Part shown: positions 10,540-19,290 of the stretch, piece after piece
Layout: every line of letters begins with the position of its first letter
How positions within the stretch are numbered: position 1 is the first letter of the stretch
Source of the DNA: Neocallimastix lanati (nom. inval.)
Lineage: Eukaryota > Neocallimastigomycota > Neocallimastigomycetes > Neocallimastigales > Neocallimastigaceae
Length of the DNA stretch: 20,000 nt
NCBI GenBank assembly: GCA_016946835.1
Contig: JACVTC010000007.1
Span: 170,001 to 190,000 of the forward strand
Direction: 5' to 3'
Notes under the pieces: generated by a model
The model's input: the letters and a program-made list of their open reading frames with translations, nothing else
Databases searched by the model: none
What the model was told of the DNA's origin: nothing
Program-made: the position numbers and the translations under genes

Positions 10540-11261
10540 ATGATGTATAGATTGATATTAATAAGTGTTATTAATATTTGTTGGATTAATAAAATAGGTA
10601 AATATAGAATAGAAGAAATAAGAATAAAAATAAGAGTTTATATAAAATTAAATATATGAAATGATTATAGAAATGAATACATAAAAAGTTTTAAAATGGT
10701 TAAAAATCAATTAACTTAATAAATGTATTATGAAGATGGTTGATATTAGATTAAGTAAAAAAAAAGATGAGTTAGAAATAAAGATTGTTGGATAGTCTTT
10801 TGATAATAAATATCTGATATTTTAAGATGTAATTTAAAAAGATATATTATTTTTAAAAGCAAATAAAAAAAATATATATATATAAAGTATTGATATTAAT
10901 TATTATATTTTTAAGAAAGCAGGATAGCAAGATGTGATTTTGGAATAAAGTTTTCAAATGTATTCTATTTATTATTGAATGGATTCATGAAAGTATTCAT
11001 CAGAGAACTGAAAGACCATTGAATTATAATAATTATGATAGTATACGAAACGAAGAAGGGTTAAATAATAGAGATGATAGAAAAATTGTTTATAATGTTA
11101 CTGTTAATAATTATTATTTTAATAGTAATAATACTTATAAAAAAGTAACAAAAGAAAATAGTTCTAATATAGAATATATAGAAGATAGTTATAAAAAAAC
11201 TAGCAATAGAAAATGTAGACCAACACTATTGGAATACGTAGACCAACCCCTATTAAGTTAA
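10540..11261 (+). CDS. Possible small two-exon protein, 122 residues
   Basis: Exon 1 (10540-10597) begins ATG-ATG and encodes MMYRLILISVINICWINKI, a signal-like or membrane-like segment, and ends at a GTAAATA donor in phase 1. Exon 2 (10951-11261) would join after AATAAAG and stay open to TAA: VFKCILFIIEWIHESIHQ, then an Asn-rich polar part (VTVNNYYFNSNN), ending CRPTLLEYVDQPLLS. The 3' half from about 10990 is certainly open; the splice model and the start are inferred. It is the only plus-strand gene-like object in the middle of the window. It could also be a remnant. No family is recognised. Confidence 0.35.
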
Positions 11262-11322
11262 TGTTAATAGATATTAAATAAAATTTTATAATAGATTTTA
11301 AATTAAGATGCCAGATAGAATT

Positions 11323-11840
11323 CCTGATCATATATAAAAGTCTATTTTAATAGATATAATTCTGTAATAGGATAAAATGTTTAATGTATTAATAATATAA
11401 AAAAAAAAAAAAAAAAAATCTAAAATCAAATTTATTATAATAAATTATTTATATATAATAAATAAAATTCATTTATTAAATAAAAAAAAAAAAAAAGAGA
11501 GAGAAATATATTATAATAATTATAATAATTATGTCCAAATTTTTATATATATATATTTACTATTATTAATATATTATTGTTTTGTTGATCATATATATAA
11601 AAGTCTATTTTAGAAATATAATCCTGTAATAGGATAAAATGTTTAATATATTAATAATATATGAAAATATAAAATCAAATATATTATTTATATATTATTT
11701 ATATATTATATATAATAAATAATTTTCATTAAAAAAAAAAAAAAAAAAAAGTTAAATATATTATTTTTTTTTGTTTATATATTATAATAATTATGAATAT
11801 ATAAAAAAAAAAAAAAAATTTGGACATAAATAAAAAAAGT
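11323..11840. repeat. Diverged tandem duplication of about 220-260 bp
   Basis: Copy 1 (about 11323-11545) and copy 2 (about 11582-11840) share TGATCATATAT, AAAAGTCTATTTTA, CTGTAATAGGATAAAATG, TAAAATCAAAT, a poly(A) run, TATTATAATAATTATG and a final TGTCC/GGACA box, in the same order. They differ mainly in microsatellite length. The DNA is noncoding and lies just downstream of the small plus-strand gene. Confidence 0.8.
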
Positions 11841-11857
11841 ATAATTACAATACAAAA

Positions 11858-11885
11858 TTTTTTGGACATAATTATGTCTAAAAAA
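11858..11885. repeat. 28-bp palindrome TTTTTTGGACATAA / TTATGTCTAAAAAA
   Basis: Two 14-nt arms abut with no spacer and have one mismatch. The arm is the same TTATGTCCAAA-type box seen elsewhere in the spacers. Confidence 0.85.
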
Positions 11886-11908
11886 AAAATTTTTTTTTAT
11901 ATTCATTA

Positions 11909-11920
<12 letters not shown>

Positions 11921-11983
<63 letters not shown>

Positions 11984-11990
11984 TATTATT
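11921..11990. repeat. (TTA)n microsatellite
   Basis: A long TTA trinucleotide run. It creates a poly-Leu reading frame that is not a gene. Confidence 0.93.
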
Positions 11991-12312
11991 ATTATTATTT
12001 TTTATTATTTTATTTAGTAAAAAATAAAAAATAAATATAATTACTACTTATAACCATTATAAACTTATTACAAAAAAAAAAAAAAAAATAAACTGAATAA
12101 AAAAAGTATGTATATACGTTTACATTTTTTATAATATATTTAATTATTTATAATTTAATTACAAAGGAATAAAAACCACATTTCAAAATACATCATATTC
12201 TTATTTTTATATAATTTTTTTTTTTTGTCATTATTATTTATTTATTTTATGTGAAAAAAAAAAAAAAATTTTTTTTTTTTTGTCAGTAAATAATATTAAT
12301 AAAAACTTATTA

Positions 12313-12343
12313 GATTTAATATTTATTATGAAGACTTACTCAT
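12313..12343. repeat. Copy of the BAG copy 2 stop region
   Basis: 31 bp match 12668-12698 with one mismatch. That source encodes the last residues (MSKSS) and stop of BAG copy 2 plus the first 3' untranslated bases. No further BAG sequence is seen next to the echo. Confidence 0.8.
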
Positions 12344-12680
12344 AATAAATATATATATCTATTAATTTTTTTTTAATATATATTAGATTATTTGAAGAAT
12401 TTTTTAATTTATCTTTTTTTTTTTTTTTTATCTTTATTTAAATACAATTTCATTTTAGTTGTATTGATGTTTTTATTTATTATTTAATTATAATTTAAAT
12501 TATTAGAAAAAAAAAAAGTAATTCGTAATTATATCAATGTTTTTATGTATTTATTTATTAGTAAAAAAAATAAATAAATAAAAATAATTCCATTTCTTTA
12601 TTTTTATTCTTATTTTTTTTTTTCAATTTCTTTATTTTTATTTTTTTTTTTTTTTTTTTTTTTTTTTGATTTAATATTTA

Positions 12681-13104
12681 TTATGAAGACTTGCTCATTA
12701 ATTCCATTTTCCTTTTTTCTACCAAAGAAAGAATTTTTTGAATTAATCTTACATGAAATTTACGACTTTCTCTTATTTCTTCATTTTGACTTTCCACTTT
12801 ATCTATTAGCATTAATTTTTTCATTAAAAACTCCGACGCTTTTCTATAGGAAATATCAACATCATCAGTGATTTCTTTAATTTCTTTAACTTTCGAATAG
12901 TTCTCCACTTTTTCCTTATATTCTATATATAAAGGAATCAGTTCTCCAATAATTTCTTCAAAACATAAACTTAAAAAATTTTCTGGGTCTTGATTTATCA
13001 TTTTATTTAATTGAGCTCTTGACATCTTCTTAGACTTCACAGATTTATTTATAGCTAGTGGAGGGAGTTTATTATTTTTTGGAGTAGTTAATTTATCATC
13101 ATCA

Positions 13105-13175
<71 letters not shown>

Positions 13176-13680
13176 ATTATTATTGGAATCCTGATTAAAT
13201 TTTGTATCTATTTCCTTATAATCATCGTTTAAATTATCTTTTATTTTTGATGAATCTTGTTGATCTTTTTGATTTTTACTATTATTTCTGTTCTTCCATA
13301 CATTTTGTGATGAATCAGATAGATGTATGTTATCATTATCATTAATTTTTATTTGTAATGAACCCTGTTGATCTTGTTGATTTTTTCTATTATTTCTGTT
13401 CTTCCATGTATTCCATGGATTGACATTTTGTGATGAATCAGATCGATGTCTGTTATCATCATTATTATTTTTTATTTTTGATGAATCTTGTTGATATTGT
13501 TGATTTTTACTATTATTTCTGTTCTTCCATACATTTTGTGATGAATCAGATCGATATTTGCTTTTATCATCATTATTTTGAATATTATATGATTTTGAAA
13601 TACTTTTTTCATTTCTATTTTGGCAAATTCCATTTCTACCATGGTTAATAGTCTTTGAATAATATTCTTTTTTATCATTA

Positions 13681-13749
<69 letters not shown>

Positions 13750-14562
13750 CTATTTTTATTATTGAAATTCTGATTAAATATATTCGATTTTGAATTTATT
13801 TCCTTATAATTGTCATTTAAACTATCTTTTATATTGGAATGATTATCATTTTTAGAGTCTTGTTTAGACACTTTTTTAGATTCATTTTTAGATTTTTGTT
13901 TAAACTCTTGTTTAAACTCTTGCTTAGACTCTTGCTTAGACTCTTGCTTTGATTCTTGCTTTGATTTTTGTTTAGACTCTTGATTAAAGTCTTGTTTAAA
14001 TTTTAATTTTGGATCTTTCTCTATAATAATTTTTAAAAAATTTCCGTCGAAACCACATTTGTTCAACAATTTATCATCCTCTATTAATTCTATTTTTATT
14101 TAAAAAAAAAATTGTAATATTAATAAGAAATATTTAAAAAAAAAAAAAAAAAATTCATATCAATATATCAATATATATCTTTTACATTATAATATATTAT
14201 TTTTTTTATTTTATTTTATTTTATTTTAGATATAATATATATTATTTTTTAAAAATATTTAAATATTGATATGAAAAAAAAAAAATTTTTTTATTTTCAT
14301 TATTTTTTTTTTTTTTTTGGAATTACTTTATTTATGAAGTTTAGGATTTTTATTATTTACCCTCTTTAATTTTAAATTTTATTTCATTTTCTGAAATTGA
14401 GAAAGTCTTACTAATTCTTGGCTTTAAATCACAAACTTTATATTCTTTAAATTTTTTTGAATCACAATAAATAATGGCATCATTTGTACTATTTGATTTT
14501 TTGGAATCAAAAGTAATGGTCTCATATTTACCATTGTATTCTAATGAAATAACACGTTTCAT
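12681..14562 (-). CDS. UBL-BAG co-chaperone with poly-Asn region (copy 2), two exons
   Basis: Exon 1 (14562-14361, ATG start) and exon 2 (14089-12681) join in phase 1 over a 271-nt intron to give 536 residues. Without splicing, exon 2 has no ATG at its front. The junction rebuilds a ubiquitin-like fold: strand MKRVISLEYNGKYETITF, helix region VCDLKPRISKTFSISEN, then ELIEDDKLLNKCGFDGNFL, the usual EDDKxLxxxGxxDGxxL ending. Next come ESKQ repeats, two poly-Asn tracts and three copies of SDSSQNVWKNRNN. The BAG domain (about 438-530) keeps Asp (D497, LIDKVES), Arg (R510, ESRKFHV) and Gln (Q518, LIQKIL). By family, UBL-BAG proteins bring Hsp70 to the proteasome; a cytosolic or nuclear site is inferred. 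It is a tandem paralogue of the genes at 4742 and 15990. Confidence 0.85.
13099..13180 (-). repeat. Poly-Asn tract (AAT)n, C-terminal one
   Basis: More than twenty consecutive AAT codons, ending in four Asp, just before the BAG linker of copy 2. Pure codon use indicates slippage. Confidence 0.93.
13235..13565 (-). repeat. Three in-frame SDSSQNVWKNRNN repeats
   Basis: The box CATTTTGTGATGAATCAGAT on the plus strand starts at 13301, 13424 and 13532. Units of 36-41 residues combine SDSSQNV, WKNRNNSKNQQ and DSSKIK. The Trp residues stand out in an otherwise polar region. Confidence 0.85.
13679..13760 (-). repeat. Poly-Asn tract (AAT)n, N-terminal one
   Basis: About nineteen AAT codons flanked by Asn/Lys mixtures in UBL-BAG copy 2. 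Confidence 0.92.
14090..14360 (-). other. Predicted phase-1 intron of UBL-BAG copy 2
   Basis: The donor is GTAAATAATA after AAA-GAG-G. The acceptor AAAAATAG is preceded by a poly(T) tract. The joined codon is GAA and the UBL continues across it. Confidence 0.75.
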
Positions 14563-14710
14563 TATATATTCTTTATAATTGTTAAAATATATATATATAT
14601 TATTTAAATTATACAGAGCTATAAATAAATAAGCTTTTATTAATAAAACATTAAATAAATTTAAATTAATAACTTTTATAATTTTTTTTTATTAATTATA
14701 TTTATATATA

Positions 14711-14759
<49 letters not shown>

Positions 14760-14937
14760 AAATTTAATTTTATTTTATATTGAAAAATAATAAAAAATAA
14801 GTCCATATTATTAATTTTTAATTTAAGATACCTATTAAATCAAAATTCAAAAAATGGACATATATATGCCTTTTTTTTTTTTTACACAATATCATATCAA
14901 TACAATTTTTTATATCCTGTGTAATACTATAATAATA

Positions 14938-15140
14938 CGTATTGCACGCCACGCTTATTGATAATGAGCCATGCCAGTTCCTTTGTTCGACCCTCATTTT
15001 TTTTAATCTCTAAGCAAAGGGTAGTACTGAAGGATAATAACAGTTCCTACAGTCACATAGTATATAATGTGGCTTGAATTGTCTAAGGGATTTTCATCAA
15101 GATTGACGAATAGTTAAGTACCTTTTCGGTTAACCTATTA
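14938..15140. other. GC-richer island, possible structured RNA or gene relic
   Basis: Roughly 200 nt with near-balanced composition stand out sharply. Possible stems are AGTCACAT/ATGTGGCT (15051-15074, 8-nt loop), CCTTTG/CAAAGG (14980-15020) and a GTTAA/TTAAC hairpin (15113-15135). CAGTTCCT occurs twice (about 14975 and 15041). GTTCGACCC at 14985 resembles an RNA polymerase III B box, but no tRNA fold or partner A box is seen. I compared it by memory with U1-U6, U3, 5S, SRP, RNase P and MRP signatures and found no convincing match. Open stretches of 30-40 codons exist on both strands without a recognisable protein. Confidence 0.45.
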
Positions 15141-15634
15141 AAAAAAAAAAAAATGGAAATAAAAAATAAAAAAAATGGAAATAAAAAAATAAAAAAAATA
15201 ATTTAAATAAATTAATCACCATTTTAAAGTTTAATTCAATGAATAATGAATATCTTTTTATAAAATTTTATAATTTATTGAGTTATTTAATATATTTATT
15301 ATTAATGATGTCCTTTTTTTTTTTATTTTTTTTTTCAATGATAATACTATTTTTTATTAATAATAATATAATTGTATTATATTTTTCAAAGTTTTAATAA
15401 AAAATTTTTCAATTAATATTTAGTTATTATAATATATTCATTAAGAAAAATATATCTACTATCTACTAATTTAATTTTTATAATGAATTGATAATATATT
15501 AATGATATATAATATTCTAAACTTTTTTTTTTTTATAAAGAAATAAAAAAAAAAAAAGTTCCTAAATTGGTATAAAAACTTGACAGTAATAAATAATAAT
15601 AGTAATAATAATAAATAATAATAATAAATAATAC

Positions 15635-15708
15635 ACATTAAATATTATTACTTAATAATATTAAATGTAATAAAAGTGTTTAAAGATATATATATACATA
15701 TCTTTAAA
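15635..15708. repeat. Two adjacent inverted repeats downstream of UBL-BAG copy 3
   Basis: The first is ACATTAAATATTATT / AATAATATTAAATGT (15635-15668, one mismatch, 4-nt loop). The second is TTTAAAGATAT / ATATCTTTAAA (15679-15708, perfect). They lie about 280 bp beyond the stop of the minus-strand gene and could mark its 3' end; that role is inferred. Confidence 0.7.
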
Positions 15709-15989
15709 GAGAAATAACAGTAAAAATGATGAAAAAAAAAATATCAATTATATATTTACATTTTTTCAATAATTTTGATATTTTTTATCTTTATTTCTTT
15801 TTTTTTTATTTTTTTTTTTTTTTTTATTTTTATTTTTATTTTATTTTTATTTTTTTTTTTTTTTAAATGCCTCAAAAATTAAATAAATAAATAAATGAAA
15901 AAAATAAAATTAATATTAATAAAAATAAAAATAAAAAAGTTTAAAAATAGTTAAATATAAAAAAAAAAAAGTTAATATTAATTTATTAT

Positions 15990-16943
15990 TTAATTAATAG
16001 ATATCGATATTGACTTTTTTTCTTTTTCTTTTTCTTTTTCTTTTTTAAAAAATTCATTTTTCTGTACATCAATTTTAAATAATAACTCTTGAATTAATGT
16101 CATTGTAAATTTATGTTCTTCTTGTACTTTACTGTCATTAATTTTTATATTATTTATTAAATTTAATTGTTTCATTAAAAGACACTTAATTAATTGATAG
16201 GAATCGTTTAAATCTTTTAATGATACATTATTCGGATAGTTTTCTACCTTTTCTCTAAAGATAATAATTAATGGAATAATATCCTCTATAATGGCTTCAA
16301 AGCGTCGTTCTAGGAAAGCTAATTGGTCTTCTTCAATTGGCGGACTTAATTTTTCTTTTTGCATTTTTATTTCATTGTAAATTTGTTTCTCTGAATTTGA
16401 TTGATCAGAAATCGTTTCATCTGTAATTGAATTATCCACGATTGTTTCTTCTGAATCTGTTTTTTTTGATTTTGTCTCTTCTAAAATTAAATGTTCTGAA
16501 TCCGATGTGTTTACGTATAAAGTACTTTGTGATCTAGTGTCCTGATTCATATCTGAAGTTTTTGAGAAAATTTTACCATTGGAATTGGAATTATTATTAA
16601 TATTTACTGCATTTTCAGTTTTAATTTGAAGACTATTTTTATATTTCACAGATTCGATGGAATGATGATCATGCTTATCCCTGTTTATGTTACATTTATT
16701 TAGTAAAATTTTGATATCTGATACGCGTTCTTCTCTATGACTCAGTAAATTATCAAGTTTCGGTTTTTCTTGATTTGAAATAGGAATGGAATAATTATTA
16801 TTATTGGTATACGATGTATTTGATTTGGATTTTGAATGATATTGGTTTAATAAAGAAAGATATTTTCCCATATTTATTGAATATGAGAGAAGTAAAGGTT
16901 TTTCCTTTTTATATTTAATTTTTCAGATAGGATATATATACCA

Positions 16944-16974
<31 letters not shown>

Positions 16975-17311
16975 CATTGATATTTATAAAAAGAAAAGTA
17001 AAAAAATATAGTTATTATTTTAATACTTTATTAACATTTTTAACTCACTTTATAAAATAGAATATTTATATTGCCCATATAAATATACTTACACCTTTAA
17101 CAATAATTAATGAATCTTTCGTAATACCATAACTTACTAATTTCTTATTATCATCTTCCATGGCAACTTTTAAAAGTATTAAATGAATTTATAATTTTAT
17201 ACATTTTTAAATATACTTTAATAATGTTATAATAAATAAATATCAAATAAAAAAAAAATATCTCTTTTCTATAAATAATCATTAATTCATATATAAACAA
17301 CTACATATATA

Positions 17312-17345
<34 letters not shown>

Positions 17346-17672
17346 GATTCATTATTAACCTAAAGACTACTTTTTATATATATTTTATATTATATTAAAA
17401 AAAAATAATAATAATAATAATAATACAAAATAATACAATATATATTAATGATTATTTAATATTTATACTACTACATATTTTATTATGATTATAATTGTTT
17501 TACCTCCATCAAAAAAAAAGATAAACTTTTTATATTTATTTAATAAATGATATTTTTTACAAAGTATATTTTTTACATTCCGTAATGTAGCATTTCTAAA
17601 AACACTATCATTGATAAACCCAAATTGATATGTTCTATTACGCATTTCTATAAAAATGAAAATAAATATCAT
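15990..17672 (-). CDS. UBL-BAG protein with altered BAG contact residues (copy 3), three exons
   Basis: Exons 17672-17504, 17166-17093 and 16904-15990 join to 385 codons. The first junction (phase 1) yields FFFDG-V-AMEDDNKKLVSYG, the second (phase 0, GTAAGT donor) follows ITKDSLIIVKG. Residues 10-81 thus make a typical ubiquitin-like domain (helix ATLRNVKNILCKKYHLLNKY, ending EDDNKKLxxYGxxxDS). The middle is Ser/Asn-rich with acidic Thr/Ser patches (SEETIVDNSITDETISD). The C-terminal BAG-like domain (about 277-365) aligns to copies 1 and 2 through IIPLIIIFREKVENY and LIQELLFKID. However, the Asp and Arg contacts are Asn332 and His345; only Gln353 remains. A KEKEKEK tail follows. The ATG at 17645 is an alternative start. 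The last acceptor (AAAAAG) is weak but is the only AG available. Confidence 0.82.
16905..17092 (-). other. Predicted phase-0 intron of UBL-BAG copy 3
   Basis: The donor is a perfect GTAAGT after GTT-AAA-GGT. The acceptor AAAAAG lies 33 nt before the in-frame ATG at 16871. Exon 3 stays open from it. Confidence 0.65.
17167..17503 (-). other. Predicted phase-1 intron of UBL-BAG copy 3
   Basis: The donor is GTAAAACA after GAT-GGA-G and the acceptor is TTTTAAAAG. The joined codon GTT sits inside the UBL where the flanking halves complement each other. Confidence 0.8.
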
Positions 17673-18578
17673 TGTTGCTTTATTTTTCTTTCTTTTCTTT
17701 TTTTTTTTTTTATCAAAATTTCATGTTCCATTCTTAATTATAATATCATATTAACATATATATATAATAGAATATTATAGAAATATTTATTATTTAAATA
17801 TGAAAAACTTTGAAGAAAATAAAATTTTTTTTTTTTTTTTAATAAATGTTATGTCTAAATTTTTTAACCAAAAAAAAAAAAAAATAATAATAAATTTTTT
17901 TTTTTGTATAAAGTCTTAAATCTAATAATTTAATTTATAACAATATATTATAATATATTATCAATATATTAATAATATTATAACTATTTAATTTTTTTTT
18001 TATGATTTTTAAAAAATATAAATAATAATAATTTTTGAAACAAAGTTAAAACGGTTAGAATATGTGTGAAACCTAAGAAAAAGAAAGCTTCAAATGTATT
18101 GAAATATAATGTATAATGTATTATATAAGCCACAACGTATTAATATAAAAAGCATTCAACATAGAATACTTTAGTTACTACTAGTAACACTTTATAATAA
18201 AATATATTAATTAAAAATGATTATAAATAAAACTATTTATAATAATTATTAATATTAATTTATTATATTAATTATTAATAATTCTATTTATTAATAAAAT
18301 ATATATATATAGTAATAACTTTTTATATAAAATAAAATTCGTTAATATAAAATATTTCTTTAAAATATTAAATTGAATATAATAGGCTAGGGTTAAAGAT
18401 ATTGTTCTTGCTTTCATGCTGTTAACTATAGTCCAGAAATTATAGTAAATTTTCATAAAAAAAAAAAAAAAAAAAAATATATGTAGAAGAATCTAGTGTT
18501 AACAATTAACTTTTTTTTTTTGTAGAAAATGAACTTTTAGGAACTAGTAAATTATTATTAATAATGATAAAATTCAGG

Positions 18579-18619
<41 letters not shown>

Positions 18620-18757
18620 ACGATTTAATAGAATAATAAAATATTTTTTTAAAAAAATTATTAATAATAATAATTTAAAAATATTCATTTTTTAAATATG
18701 TATACTTTTTATTTTTTATTTCATTACTGTTAAAAATGATCTTTAAAAATTAAATTA
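17673..18757. other. AT-rich spacer upstream of UBL-BAG copy 3
   Basis: No gene is recognised. It has a TTATGTCTAAA box at 17849, poly(A)/poly(T) runs (17871-17884, 18458-18477), a palindrome GTTACTA-C-TAGTAAC at 18173-18187 and a 38-nt poly(A). Around 18045-18180 and 18380-18440 the DNA is slightly less AT-rich without readable coding sense. Confidence 0.6.
18580..18617. repeat. Poly(A) homopolymer, 38 nt
   Basis: Direct reading. It lies about 140 bp upstream of the MPG1 pseudogene. Confidence 0.95.
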
Positions 18758-19099
18758 AACGTAGCTGGTCCATTAGCTTTTTGCAAAAAAGAAATTCCTA
18801 CAAAAGGATGATGATGATTCATTCTTTGTATTTAAAACAGAGATGTTATTTTTATGATTTCCTTTTTTTATTTATTTAACAAAAATTTCCAAAAAAGTCT
18901 CATGGCACTGAAGGAACCGATTATGATTACTAGGGTGGAAGAATCATCATTAAAGAAGGGTGTTGTTGTTTTGCAAGCCGAACAGCTCATGTAATGTAAA
19001 GTGACCAGTTTCGTTGAAAAACCTACAAAATTTCGTTGGGATAATAGAATTAATGCTGGTTATTTACATATTTTTTTCAATCCTTCTTTGCTTGACAGG

Positions 19100-19290
19100 T
19101 ATTAAATTCGAAAAAGAGAAGGACGGTTATTTATTACAACAAAGGAGGTATGAAAATATACTTGATAAATATGATATAAATAAATATAAGATATCTTCAA
19201 ACATGATACCAGAGGAAAATGAAAAGTTGAGAAAGAAAAAATTTAATATCACAAGATATCAACAAGCTATAGGGACATTTCTATACCTTG
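19100..19290 (+). mobile_element. Ty1/copia reverse-transcriptase fragment inside the MPG1 pseudogene
   Basis: About 190 nt encode in one frame GIKFEKEKDGYLLQQRRY, ENILDKYDINKYKI, then YQQAIGTFLYL. These are the copia landmarks at the end of the RT domain (FLGI..., LSQ.KYI..IL.K, and YR..IG.LLYL...). The piece starts right after LLDR of MPG1 and ends where ELKLPSTSIDKEVF of MPG1 resumes. No LTR, tRNA primer site, integrase or obvious target duplication is present, so it is an orphan fragment. It happens to stay in frame with MPG1 sequence on its right and with a shifted MPG1 frame on its left, creating a 118-codon chimeric ORF (19014-19370). Confidence 0.8.

Larger units (their letters stand above)
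11262..12680. other. AT-rich spacer
   Basis: No gene is seen. Besides the duplication at 11323-11840 it holds the palindrome at 11858-11885, a (TTA)n tract, paired poly(A)/poly(T) runs near 12254-12282 and the echo of the BAG copy 2 stop region at 12313. It should contain the terminators of the flanking convergent genes. Confidence 0.65.
14563..15989. other. AT-rich spacer between UBL-BAG copies 2 and 3
   Basis: No protein gene is seen. It contains a 44-nt poly(A) (14714-14757), facing AAGTCCAT (14799) and ATGGACAT (14854) boxes, the GC island at 14938-15140, AAATGGAAATAA tracts near 15153 and 15174, AAAGTTTAAT at 15226, two strong hairpins at 15635-15708 and T-rich runs before the end of copy 3. 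The promoter of copy 2 and the terminator of copy 3 belong here. Confidence 0.65.

Noticed and set aside
11820-12017. Plus-strand ORF with poly-Leu
   Set aside because: It is a translation of the (TTA)n microsatellite.
12683-13678. ORFs on both strands overlapping UBL-BAG copy 2
   Set aside because: They are out-of-frame or antisense shadows of the BAG and SDSSQNV repeat region.
14353-14562. Independent 69-codon gene
   Set aside because: It lacks a complete fold alone and is better explained as exon 1 of the downstream UBL-BAG gene.
14985-14993. tRNA gene suggested by GTTCGACCC
   Set aside because: No acceptor stem, anticodon arm or A box could be paired around it.
18388-18395. TAGGGTTA, telomere-like
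   Set aside because: A single short occurrence with no tandem repetition.
18268-18688. Minus-strand ORFs of about 60 codons, one with poly-Phe
   Set aside because: One is antisense to a poly(A) run; the other is AT-rich text without family signal.
19100-19290. Retained MPG1 intron (starts GT after CAG)
   Set aside because: It does not end in AG at the point where MPG1 resumes, and it encodes copia RT in one open frame.
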